64,000 bases of DNA from Hyperoodon ampullatus (lineage: Eukaryota > Chordata > Mammalia > Artiodactyla > Ziphiidae): contig OX457074.1 in the NCBI GenBank assembly GCA_949752795.1, positions 1,302,001 through 1,366,000 of the forward strand, given 5' to 3'. Numbering within the stretch: the first letter of the stretch is position 1; every line of letters starts with the position of its first letter. The translations under genes were made by a program, and so were the position numbers. Below, piece after piece: positions 58,801-64,000 of this stretch. The notes under the pieces are model-generated. The model saw only the letters and a program-made list of their open reading frames with translations. It was not told the DNA's origin and searched no databases.

Positions 58801-61800
58801 AGCTAGCATAAGGGGAAGTTATACTGATTGGTCTGGCAAGAGTAGGGTGGTATGGCTAGAGCCTTGGCCCCTGACCCTTGGCTTTCCCTTCTTTGGCAGT
58901 CTCTGAGGTCGGAAACCACTGAATTAGGTTAATACCATTTTAAAACAATTTTCATTGGCGTATAGTTTATTTACAGTCTTGTGTTGGTTGCAGGTGTTGG
59001 GTCGTATCATTGTAAGTTAATCCTAGATTAATGGTCACAAAGCTGTAAGTTACCTTAAAAGTCATCCAGTCCACCTACTCCATCTCATTATAAGTGAAGG
59101 AACTCCTGCTACATTTTTCAGTAGCTGGATTGAAATTTTCAACTTTGGGCTTTAACCTGCTTTTTCTCATGCAGTTTTTCTTATTTGTTCGGGTTTTAAC
59201 CTAGTTTTGAATGAAGCCCCTATAGGAAAACTCTCCTGTGCTCCCCCTTTACTTACACAACTCGACCACACAGTGCTGCTGATACCAGATGTGTGGGTTT
59301 CCGCATAGCAAGCATTTCTCTGACACCAGCTTGGGTGTCCTACAGTTTAGTTCAATTCTGACACTGTCTGTCTGGAGTTAGCATCAGATCCCACACTTAC
59401 GGACTCAGTTCCACAAGACTGCCCCTACTTCAGACACCAGTTGCAAATCCCACATTGTCACCTCTACTTCTGACAGATAGCTGTAAATCAGAGTTCCCAT
59501 GCTCCTTCCTTGGGTTTGATAATTTGCTAGAATGGCTCACAGAATTCAGGGAAACACTTAGGTTTACTGTTTCATTATTAAGGATATAATAAAAGAGATG
59601 AACAGTCAGATGAAGAGATGTGTAGGGCAAGGTATATGAGAAGGGGCATAGAGTTTCCATACCCTCCGAGGTGCACCACTCTCCTAGCACCTTTACTTAT
59701 CCACCAACCCAGAAGCGCTCCAAATCCTGTACATTGGGATTTTTATGGAGGCTTCATCACATAGGCATAATGGGTCATTAACTCAGTCTCTAACCCCTCT
59801 CCCTTTCCTGGAGGATGGGTGATGGGGCTGAAAGTTCCAAGCTTCTAATCATAGTTTGATCTATGTGGTGACCAGCTACCATCCTGAAGCTATCTAGGGG
59901 CCCACAAAGAGTTGCCTCATTAGAACAAAAGACACTCTTATCACCCGAGAAATTCCAAAGGATTTAGGAGGTCTGTGTCTTGGAATTAGGGTCAAAGATC
60001 AAATATTAAAACAAAAGATACCTCTAGTACTCTTATCACTTAGTTAAGACCTCTGTGCCAGGAGCAGGGCCAGAGACTAATACATACATTTTTTTATTTC
60101 ACAGCTTCTAAAAGCAGCTTTTAGCCTTATCTTTACTAACTGTGGAATAGTCTCCAAAATACTACTGCAGTATCACATGCCAGTTAGGTACTCTACGTTA
60201 ATGAAATTCACAGACTATTTTCTCCTATTGACAATTTATGTTTGAACCCAAGAGAGTTGTTCTGTGTATGCAGAACATTTAGCTTTAAAGCATTCTTAAT
60301 TTTTTTAATATTATAGTCTTTTAAATAGAAGCACTCCTGTTCCCCATTATTTGCCTTATAAAATCAAGTACAGAGAGTTCCATGGTGGCCTACTGATTAG
60401 AATTCCGGGCTTTCACTGCCTTGGCCCGGGTTCAATCCCTGGTCAGAGAACTGAGATCCCACAAGCCACATGGTGTGGCCAAAAAAAAAAATCAAGTAGA
60501 ATATGTCTTTCCTAAGCATTACAGCACAGGCCAAAATGTGCTAATATCAAATGTACGTGAATCATAAAAAGCTAAAATCATATTCCTTTAGTTATGTATT
60601 TACAGACTTCAGATTTCTTTTGTTTGGTACCTGGACTATATACTCTGGTGTCTTGTTGATACTGTCATTGCCAAAACCAGAAATGTAGTCATCCTATTTT
60701 CTCCCTTGAAAATAGCTGTAGTTAGATATTTTTTAAAAAGGTCCTTTGCACACATGCGTGCCATAACTTCAAAGCTGAGTTTACTATACTATTTCATCCT
60801 TCCTCCACAGATATCACCTTGTATTGCTTACATGATGTTTTGTTTGTTTGTTTGTTTTTGCGGTACGTGGGCCTCTCACTGTCGTGGCCTCTCCTGTTGC
60901 GGAACACAGGCTCCAGACGTGCAGGCTCAGTGGCCATGGCTCACGGGCCCAGCCGCTCCATGGCATGTGGGATCCTCCTGGATCGGGGCATGAACCCGTG
61001 TCCCCTGTATCGGCAGGTGGACTCTCAACCACTGCGCCACCAGGGAAGCCCTACATGATGTTTTCTAATTCTCTCTCTGGTACCAGACCTGTATGCCAGC
61101 TACTTTGAAGGGGATAAGGTTATCCATATTTCTTTGCAACACATATTACAAGTATATTTTTGGATTTTAAGGACAAAAACAAAAGCCTTGTTTGTGTATG
61201 TGTGGTAACAGTAGCTTATAGTAAAACTCATGATTTATTTCTCAGGTCTGTATTTATTACTAAAATAATCTCTTTCAAATAAAATTATTCTTTGTTTTTT
61301 TCCCTAGCCTTAACCATGCATACGTAACTCCATTGAAAATTGAAAATAAATGTGATTTCACATCCATTTTAACTAAAGTTAGAATCTTCAGTATGTCATC
61401 CTAGATTGCAAAACTTCTTTCTAATGGAAATGAAACTTAAATTAGTTTCTGGTACTTGTTAGTACTCCATCCAGTTGAGCTATTATGAGTGTTGCCACAA
61501 AATAGATTCTCTGCAGGAAAGCAGTGGACTCTGATATAATAAAAATCACCTGTTTTAAGGAAGGCCTAAATAATCTAGATTATTTTCATTTGATATGTTT
61601 TTTTAAAATTATGAGCTGTTTTATGCCTTTCAAATTAGTAACCACTGCTTCCTGTCTCTTTTTACATACACTAGCATTCCCTCATTCTTAATCTTACTTT
61701 CACCCCAAACATCCCATTTTACTTTTGAACTTTCCTTGTACTCCCTATCCCCCTGCTACCACCACCCCAAAAAGTATTGGGATGGCCAAAAAGTTCCTTC

Positions 61801-64000
61801 GGTTTTTAAGTAAAAATAAGAACGCACATTTTTCATTTTCACCAAGAACTTTATTGAACAACGTATTCACTCTTTTGTTCCACTACCTTCTGCCATTTTT
61901 TCAGGCAGCTTCATAATTCCATCTTCCCAAAGCTTTATCTTTTTGAGCAAAGAACTGTTCCAGGTACCTTTTAGTCTTCCAGGGAATTGAAATTTTTTCC
62001 ATTAAGAGAATTTTGTAAAGACCGAAGTAAGTAGAAATCCAAAGGTGCAGTGTCTGGTGAATGCGGCGGATGAATCAGAACTTCCCAGCCAAGCTCTAAC
62101 AGTTTTTGCCTGGTCATCAAAGAAACACGTGGTGTTGTATTATCCTGATGGAAGATTATGCATTTTCTGTTGACTAATTCTGGACGCTTTGCCGATGCAA
62201 AGTGCTGCTTCCAGTTGGTCTAATTGGGAGCAGTCCTTATTGGAATTAATCTTTCGGCTTTCCGTAAGGAGCTCATAATAGAGGACTCCCTTCCATTCCC
62301 ACCCTGTTGAAGACCGGCCTTTGGTATGGTTGGTGGTGGTTCATTTCGCTTGCCCCATGATCTCTTCCATTCCACATTATTGTACAGTATCCACTTTTCA
62401 TCACCCATCACAATTTGTTTTAAAAATGGAACGTTTTCATTACATTTCAGTAGAGAATCCCATGCGGAAATACAGTTAAGAAGGTTTTTTTTCACTTAAC
62501 TTACGTGGAACCCAAACACCAAAGCGATTAACATAACCAAGCTGGTGCAAATGATTTTCAGTGCTTGATTTGGATATTTTGAGTATGTTGGCTATCTCCC
62601 ACGTGGTATAGCGTTGATTGTTCTCAATTAATGTCTCAGTTTGATCGCTGTCAACTTCAACTGGTCTGCCTGACCGTGGAGCATCATCCAGCAAGAAATC
62701 TCCAGCACAAAACTTCGCAAACCACTGACACATTCCATCAGTCACAGCACCTTCTCCATACACTGCACAAATCTTTTTTTGCATTTTAGTTGCTTTTTTA
62801 CCTTTCTTGAAATAATAAAGCATGATAGCGCTGAAAATTTTGCTTTTTTTCTTCCATCTTCAATATTAAAATGGCTACACAAAAATTCACCAGTTTTGAT
62901 AAGTTTTTTTTTTAAGTGCACACTGATACGACAGCTGTCACAATGCAGTCTAACAAAATTGTTTCAAATGAAGTTAAAGACAACTAAGGGCTACTAGAGC
63001 CATCTTACGGAAAAACTGAACGAACTTTTTGGCCAACCCAGTAGATTGTGTTATCAAATCAAAAGGTGAGTGGACTTTCTGGGGAAAGAGGGAACAATTA
63101 TTTTTTCTGTTTCTACTTCCTATCAATTCTAGCAAATAATACTTAGGAGTTCTAATTTCTTTCTAGTTAATTTCCTATAAGTTTTTCTCCCCTTTTTGGC
63201 CAAATGATAGTCTATCTTTCTCTACTAGGTTCATTTTGGTCATCATAATGCCTATTAGTCAAAGTATTTTAATGGTGGCTTTTTGTATATTTGCCATATC
63301 ATTATTAGGATCAATAATAGTTACCTATGTGCAACTTGAAGGCTAACTTCTGCCCACTTAAATTCTGTGTCACTGCTGAAGATTGTGATTATCAAAAGTT
63401 GTAGGTTGTCAGCTCTATGGAGGGAAATCTGTATTTCTCCCATAAAGCATCACATGTACAGTGTGTCAGCCCTCCGAGAGTCTAAATACTAGCCATCTGA
63501 GCTGTTGGACTATCTGGGAATATTCTTAAAGCACAGAAAAGTAAGAATCCCACCCAATTACTTTCTTACAGATAGACAGTCAGGTGGAGGTTATAATACA
63601 TTTGTGTTGGGGAGCCCTCAACATTTGGATTTGGCCATGTCCTGCAGGACCTGATGACAGCGTACCTTGCAGGGAAGGAGAGTCGCTCCCAGATAGCCCT
63701 CACGAGTGGCCCTGGAGCAGGAAGTGGTGAAGCAGATCTTCCTGGTTTGGGAGGAACCTGAGGTGGACCTCTCGTCCTGAGTCTGGAAGGTAAATTTGTT
63801 GTTACCTGTAAATTATGGTTCTGCTAGTTCATGCTATGCCAATCCAGACTTTCAGAGGTATCCCTCCTGCCAGCAAGAGAAGACAGATGACTTGGATGAA
63901 GATGGCTCTCAAGCCCTGGGTCATTTAGTCTTCCACACTTAAGAATATTCATTTTAAATAAAAGGGCAGATATATCTATGAAATGATTTTATTATTTCAA
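26173..64000 (+). CDS. MBTD1: MBTD1 MBT-repeat chromatin protein (exons 1-5, 3' part beyond window)
   Basis: MBTD1 is a nuclear reader of methylated histone lysines with an FCS zinc finger and four MBT repeats, and is a subunit of the NuA4/TIP60 acetyltransferase complex. Five exons join in frame and give 186 codons from the exon-1 ATG, or 163 from the usual MFDGYD start. Numbered from MFDGYD: a Ser/Glu-rich acidic tract (7-24); the FCS zinc finger with C54, C57, C74 and C78 (residues 54-82); a basic stretch (98-110); and the start of the linker to the MBT repeats ([18 protein letters not shown]). None of the four MBT repeats is in the window. Intron 1 is 22.4 kb and intron 5 exceeds 8.4 kb. 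Confidence 0.95.
26795..26940 (+). repeat. L3/CR1-like fossil
   Basis: 'agagtcggaagagacattagaggtcaccc...gacaagtggtaggtagcctggcctctgcc' resembles the conserved L3/CR1 segment. Short and old. Confidence 0.5.
29170..29250 (+). repeat. MIR fragment
   Basis: 'gacaagattctgtgcctcagttttcttatcc' is a MIR landmark. Confidence 0.5.
29255..29462. repeat. MER-type DNA element with terminal symmetry
   Basis: 'tatccaatagaactttctgc' to 'actggacatacagataatag' contains 'actagccacatgtggct' and a later 'atagccacatgt', the inverted symmetry of an old non-autonomous DNA transposon. Confidence 0.5.
29690..29890 (+). repeat. MIR
   Basis: 'ctctgccacctcctgacctgtgatcttaacgcaagttgcctaatc' and 'tcattttcctcatctaaaataagg' follow the MIR order. 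Confidence 0.65.
30670..30820 (+). repeat. MIR-like fragment
   Basis: 'gggaaactgagacccaaataattgttacatcc...agaaccaggacttgaacc' is MIR-like. Confidence 0.5.
31660..32260 (-). mobile_element. Old L1 3' region (L1M-like)
   Basis: 'ttcctaaaagtggaattccctggacaaagg...' and 'attgccttccaaaaaggtggcac' are typical of an L1M tail in antisense. Boundaries are approximate. Confidence 0.6.
32411..32533 (-). mobile_element. CHR SINE, short form
   Basis: The flanks GAGACAAGTACTTTT and GAGACAACTACTTTT form the TSD. The antisense tRNA-derived end is CTAGGGAAGTCC. Confidence 0.9.
32940..33105 (+). repeat. MIR
   Basis: 'tgaccttaggcaaattacttaatccg', 'ttcctcatctgtaaaaagag' and 'aaggattaaatgaattgcta' match the MIR consensus in order. 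Well preserved. Confidence 0.8.
33240..34960. other. AT-rich decayed L1-like sequence in MBTD1 intron 1
   Basis: A-rich, Lys/Glu-codon-like stretches ('agaaaaccaagagaatgaaaa', 'acctggcaaacaaataatta') suggest very old L1/HAL1 material. No intact frame was seen and no family is assigned. Confidence 0.4.
34975..35184 (+). mobile_element. CHR SINE, 200-bp form
   Basis: A complete element with a short poly(A). The TSD is not clear. Confidence 0.88.
36305..36460 (+). repeat. Short tandem repeats: 'ttggtgatgta' units, (TCTCTG)n, (TA)n
   Basis: Three units of '(c)cccaa(n)ttggtgatgta' are followed by a CT-rich run and (TA)9. A compound minisatellite/microsatellite patch. Confidence 0.75.
36776..36891 (+). 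mobile_element. CHR SINE, short form
   Basis: The tRNA head GGGACTTCCCTGGTGGTCC is followed by a body and a poly(A). It lies within the old L1 3' region. Confidence 0.88.
37100..37760 (+). mobile_element. Old L1 tail (L1M-like)
   Basis: 'catggaggggaatttggcaata...cccagcagtcacacttctgag' and 'cattgcagcaatatttgttattgcaaa' are L1M 3' landmarks. It includes a (TATA/TGTA) patch near 37310-37350. Confidence 0.6.
37888..38181 (+). repeat. Perfect 147-bp tandem duplication
   Basis: Two adjacent copies (37888-38034, 38035-38181) read identically by eye. There is no mobile-element head or TSD. Either a recent duplication or an assembly error. Confidence 0.95.
38450..39060 (+). repeat. Old repeat related to 35580-36200
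   Basis: Shared landmarks in the same order are 'ggagaaatggttgatt', 'gggcatgtcagaatgacac', 'gagcccccaaataacaaagg', 'aggttgcttatta' and 'aaggggcagatgaac'. Roughly 70-75% similar by eye; probably two copies of one old element. Confidence 0.6.
39270..39306. repeat. (GT)n(GA)n microsatellite
   Basis: About 12 GT units followed by GAGAGAGA. Confidence 0.9.
39755..39930. repeat. MER-type DNA element fossil
   Basis: 'aatcagggtttctcaccagtggcac' resembles one end of an old hAT-type element. Family uncertain. Confidence 0.4.
40174..40404 (+). mobile_element. CHR SINE, 200-bp form
   Basis: A complete element ending in a (TAAA)n-type tail. Confidence 0.9.
40541..40865 (+). mobile_element. CHR SINE, long form
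   Basis: It has the tRNA head, the 'ccacaactgctgag' body, and a tail that is a (TAAA)n repeat of about 11 units. The flanks AATAATTCTTCAGGCA and AATTATTCTGGCAG are an imperfect TSD. Confidence 0.88.
40990..41345 (+). mobile_element. Old L1-like 3' end
   Basis: 'tgtgggatcttggaacagaa...aaatttgaataaagta...ttttctgtaaatatattggaac' is typical of an old L1 terminus. Confidence 0.55.
41490..43110 (-). mobile_element. Old L1 ORF2 region, antisense
   Basis: The minus frame at 42480-42674 encodes [15 protein letters not shown], a conserved L1 reverse-transcriptase motif, next to [12 protein letters not shown]. Many stops elsewhere. The short-form SINE at 42053 interrupts it. Confidence 0.8.
42053..42178 (-). 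mobile_element. CHR SINE, short form
   Basis: The TSD ATTAAATTTC is on both sides. Confidence 0.92.
42993..43521. repeat. 115-bp tandem duplication later split by a SINE
   Basis: 'ggctattgctttc' occurs at 42993 and 43108. A 57-bp block at 43043-43099 recurs at 43465-43521 with 3 mismatches. Removing about 307 bp of SINE plus TSD restores a 115-bp repeat offset. Confidence 0.85.
43125..43425 (-). mobile_element. CHR SINE, hybrid long/200-bp body
   Basis: The TSD TGCTTTCTTTTTT is on both sides. The body combines long-form ('tgttgggtcttcat', 'agtagttgtgg') with 200-bp-form ('cctctcactgttgcggcctc') segments. Confidence 0.85.
43530..44120. other. T-rich intron sequence, probably old antisense LINE
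   Basis: T-rich with 'gttcactgatagcatcctattattatg'-type segments that look repeat-derived. No coding sequence and no confident family. Confidence 0.4.
44128..44360 (-). mobile_element. CHR SINE (partial long form)
   Basis: The flanks TTTCACATTTTT are on both sides. The body includes 'agtagttgcagtgc'; the tRNA-derived end has an internal 'ggatcgaccagggctcgaac' duplication. Confidence 0.87.
44708..45067 (-). mobile_element. CHR SINE, long form
   Basis: The TSD CTCCTTTGAGAATT is on both sides. Full antisense body with an (AT)-rich tail. Confidence 0.93.
45070..45730 (+). other. T-rich MBTD1 intron 1 sequence
   Basis: Continues the T-rich, repeat-derived-looking stretch. I see no gene here. 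Confidence 0.5.
45738..45838 (-). mobile_element. Diverged tRNA-type SINE
   Basis: An antisense body ('gtgggatctcaattgcctga') ending CCACCAGGGAACTCCC. More diverged than the other short-form copies. Confidence 0.75.
45964..46165 (+). mobile_element. CHR SINE, 200-bp form
   Basis: The TSD AAGATGCTTTGG is perfect on both sides. Confidence 0.94.
46640..47030 (+). repeat. L2 LINE 3' region
   Basis: 'ggccctggtgatctggccactgc...ctcatctcccacacc...agccacattggcctt' ending 'ttgataaatagttgttgaatg...gaatg' is the L2 3' pattern. The open frame at 46607-46963 is a by-product of it. Confidence 0.75.
47031..48623 (+). other. MBTD1: End of MBTD1 intron 1
   Basis: Unique-looking AT-rich intron; one poly(A) of about 20 at 47429-47446. 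No SINE and no gene seen. Confidence 0.75.
48624..48825 (+). CDS. MBTD1: MBTD1 exon 2
   Basis: The acceptor is TTTTAAG|ACTGAAC and the donor is CATGG|GTGAGT. The usual ATG at 48672 has G at -3. The exon encodes [18 protein letters not shown], then [18 protein letters not shown] and [15 protein letters not shown]. The upstream 48 nt are in frame with exon 1. Confidence 0.95.
48826..49945 (+). other. MBTD1: MBTD1 intron 2, proximal part
   Basis: Mostly unique sequence. A weak L3/CR1-like patch is at about 49140-49320 ('acagagttgaaagagacttt'). No coding evidence. Confidence 0.6.
49963..50342 (-). mobile_element. CHR SINE, long form, with 3' transduction
   Basis: On the minus strand the order is SINE, poly(A), 35 nt of unrelated sequence (49974-50008), then a second poly(A). 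The whole is bracketed by ATATTCTAGTCTTTT (49948-49962 and 50344-50358). The two A tracts and single TSD pair fit read-through past the first A tract. Confidence 0.85.
51040..51740 (-). mobile_element. L1 3' half of an inverted (twin-primed) L1
   Basis: Antisense L1 3' UTR and ORF2 end: 'caactttactgaggaataattgac', 'attccacatataagtgatac', 'ggctattgtgaataatgctac'. It contains a (GT)n(CG)n tract and an (ATAG)n tract. Confidence 0.8.
51196..51221. repeat. (GT)n(GC)n alternating purine-pyrimidine tract
   Basis: About 26 bp of alternating GT then CG, a sequence with Z-DNA potential, inside the L1. Confidence 0.9.
51745..52530 (+). mobile_element. L1 5' piece of the inverted L1, sense
   Basis: Sense ORF2 C-terminal sequence from 'aatttttgataagggcaaca' through 'agcaatcccac'. 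Decayed, with several stops. It abuts the antisense 3' half and ends, in L1 coordinates, just before the 3' half starts. Confidence 0.8.
52531..53212 (+). other. MBTD1: MBTD1 intron 2, distal part
   Basis: AT-rich intron leading to the exon 3 acceptor. Nothing else recognised. Confidence 0.7.
53213..53346 (+). CDS. MBTD1: MBTD1 exon 3 (FCS zinc finger)
   Basis: The acceptor is TTAATTAG|CTACCTG and the donor is CTTCAG|GTAACG. The exon encodes [18 protein letters not shown], then [18 protein letters not shown], with the C-x2-C and C-x3-C pairs of the FCS finger, which is linked to nucleic-acid binding in Polycomb-type proteins. Confidence 0.96.
53347..54830 (+). other. MBTD1: MBTD1 intron 3
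   Basis: Contains one SINE (listed). From 53940 to 54830 I see only AT-rich unique sequence. Confidence 0.75.
53721..53934 (-). mobile_element. CHR SINE, 200-bp form
   Basis: A full antisense element that looks very close to the subfamily consensus; short TSD (about TGGTTT). Confidence 0.9.
54831..54945 (+). CDS. MBTD1: MBTD1 exon 4
   Basis: The acceptor is TGTTTTAG|GGTAAGC and the donor is AATCAG|GTAATA. The exon encodes [18 protein letters not shown], then [17 protein letters not shown], a basic, possibly nuclear-localising, stretch. Confidence 0.96.
54946..55521 (+). other. MBTD1: MBTD1 intron 4
   Basis: A 576-bp intron with no recognised repeat; the small open frame at 55182-55424 shows no homology that I can see. 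Confidence 0.75.
55522..55607 (+). CDS. MBTD1: MBTD1 exon 5
   Basis: The acceptor region reads TTTCAGTAGCAG|TC with three successive NAGs; the first is used here. The donor is AAACAT|GTGAGT. The exon encodes [18 protein letters not shown], then [11 protein letters not shown], leading to the first MBT repeat. It ends in phase 0. Confidence 0.93.
55608..56900 (+). other. MBTD1: MBTD1 intron 5, proximal part
   Basis: AT-rich unique intron. I see no repeat, exon or RNA gene before the SINE at 56904. Confidence 0.7.
56904..57116 (-). mobile_element. CHR SINE, 200-bp form
   Basis: The TSD CTCTTTTCCTATCTTT (56888-56903 and 57117-57132) is perfect. Confidence 0.95.
57140..57910 (+). other. MBTD1: MBTD1 intron 5, between SINEs
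   Basis: Unique-looking sequence; nothing recognised. Confidence 0.65.
57915..58119 (-). mobile_element. CHR SINE, 200-bp form
   Basis: The flanks AGGGGATTCTTTTT and AGGGATTTCTTTTT give a near-perfect TSD. Confidence 0.9.
58167..58301 (+). mobile_element. tRNA-type SINE, short form (diverged)
   Basis: The head GGGAATTCCCTAGCAGTCC is followed by a body and an A tail. The flanks TCAATCTGT and TCAATGTGT are a likely TSD. Confidence 0.82.
58310..59190 (+). other. MBTD1: MBTD1 intron 5, no feature
   Basis: No repeat or gene recognised with confidence. Confidence 0.6.
59205..60105 (+). mobile_element. Old ERV-L-type LTR (MLT2-like)
   Basis: 'gctagaatggctcacagaattcagg', 'tgggatttttatggaggcttcatcacatagg', 'gaaagttccaagcttctaatcat' and 'gaaattccaaaggatttagg' follow the order of an ERV-L LTR. 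No internal coding region was found. The exact family is uncertain. Confidence 0.55.
60372..60491 (+). mobile_element. tRNA-type SINE, short form
   Basis: The TSD AAATCAAGTA is on both sides. The head is diverged (AGTTCCATGGTGGCCTACTG). Confidence 0.88.
60842..61051 (-). mobile_element. CHR SINE, 200-bp form
   Basis: The TSD TACATGATGTTTT is perfect. The tail reads (GTTT)n on the plus strand. Confidence 0.95.
61060..61770 (+). other. MBTD1: MBTD1 intron 5, before the mariner
   Basis: AT-rich unique-looking sequence, no gene seen. Confidence 0.65.
61777..63041 (-). mobile_element. Full-length mariner-family DNA transposon
   Basis: The 1265-bp element is flanked by TA dinucleotides (61775-61776 and 63042-63043). 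It has terminal inverted repeats of about 30 bp (TTGGGATGGCCAAAAAGTTC at the left; the complement of GAACTTTTTGGCCAACCCAG at the right). The single transposase gene runs on the minus strand. Size and TIRs fit the mariner elements known in cetartiodactyls. It is inactive because the gene is frameshifted. Confidence 0.93.
61930..62823 (-). pseudogene. Mariner transposase, frameshifted
   Basis: Reading leftwards, a first frame (62823-62476) has the helix-turn-helix DNA-binding half, with [11 protein letters not shown] and the second HTH ([16 protein letters not shown]). A second, overlapping frame (to 62220) has [10 protein letters not shown] with the first catalytic Asp. FHQDN (near 62140) and [10 protein letters not shown] (near 62050) hold the second and third Asp, so all three DD34D residues survive but in broken frames. 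Confidence 0.88.
63044..64000 (+). other. MBTD1: MBTD1 intron 5, right end of window
   Basis: A GC-richer patch at 63600-63790 follows a CTGCAG, but the frame does not continue MBTD1 and I do not call it an exon. The rest is unique AT-rich sequence. Confidence 0.6.

Noticed and set aside
63640..63790. Possible exon after CTGCAG at about 63646
   Set aside because: The translated sequence does not continue MBTD1 after CFKH and no other gene is recognised.
1..64000. CRISPR arrays, operons, bacterial mobile elements or an undescribed defence system
   Set aside because: The window is vertebrate nuclear DNA with spliced genes and mammalian repeats; no such structures were found.

Overview
This is nuclear DNA from a cetacean, most likely a toothed whale. 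About 30 tRNA-derived CHR-type SINEs are scattered through it. Three forms occur: a form of about 120 bp, a form of about 200 bp whose tail contains the 'gagccatggccgctgag' block, and a long form of about 330 bp. Many are flanked by near-perfect target-site duplications (TSDs). Older mammalian repeats (MIR, L2, L1M, MLT1-like LTR, MER-type DNA elements) fill much of the rest. I found no prokaryotic, viral-genome or CRISPR features.

Two protein-coding genes lie head to head around a GC-rich shared promoter at roughly 25.0-26.2 kb. On the minus strand is UTP18, a WD40 protein of the small-subunit processome. Its exons 1-10 are present from the start codon at 25372 leftwards to base 1, where the gene leaves the window inside exon 10; about 415 codons are covered. 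On the plus strand is MBTD1, an MBT-repeat chromatin reader. Its first five coding exons are present (start in exon 1 at 26173, or the usual ATG at 48672), through the FCS zinc finger. The gene continues past 55607 and the MBT repeats lie beyond the right edge. Every exon listed joins in frame with consensus GT/AG sites.

Layout: 1-25039 UTP18 exons and introns, including a 5'-truncated young L1 at 4.0-6.6 kb, several older L1 tails and many SINEs; 25040-26200 UTP18 exon 1, a (TC)n tract, E-box, NRF1-like, ETS-like and CCAAT motifs, and MBTD1 exon 1; 26194-48623 the very large MBTD1 intron 1, fairly repeat-poor to about 31.6 kb and then L1-rich; 48624-55607 MBTD1 exons 2-5; 55608-64000 MBTD1 intron 5, with an LTR near 59-60 kb and a full-length but broken mariner transposon at 61777-63041.

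I did not find an undescribed multi-gene system. The most interesting signals are at the level of gene structure and retrotransposition: a SINE whose TSD duplicates the 5' splice site of UTP18 exon 6; that same insertion carrying sequence copied from the neighbouring intron; a three-codon uORF whose stop overlaps the MBTD1 exon-1 ATG; a triple NAG acceptor at MBTD1 exon 5; repeated SINE landing at one site; a SINE with a 3' transduction; an inverted (twin-primed) L1; a 5S rRNA fragment in an old L1; and a perfect 147-bp tandem duplication. Repeat family names come from recalled consensus sequences and were not checked by a search.
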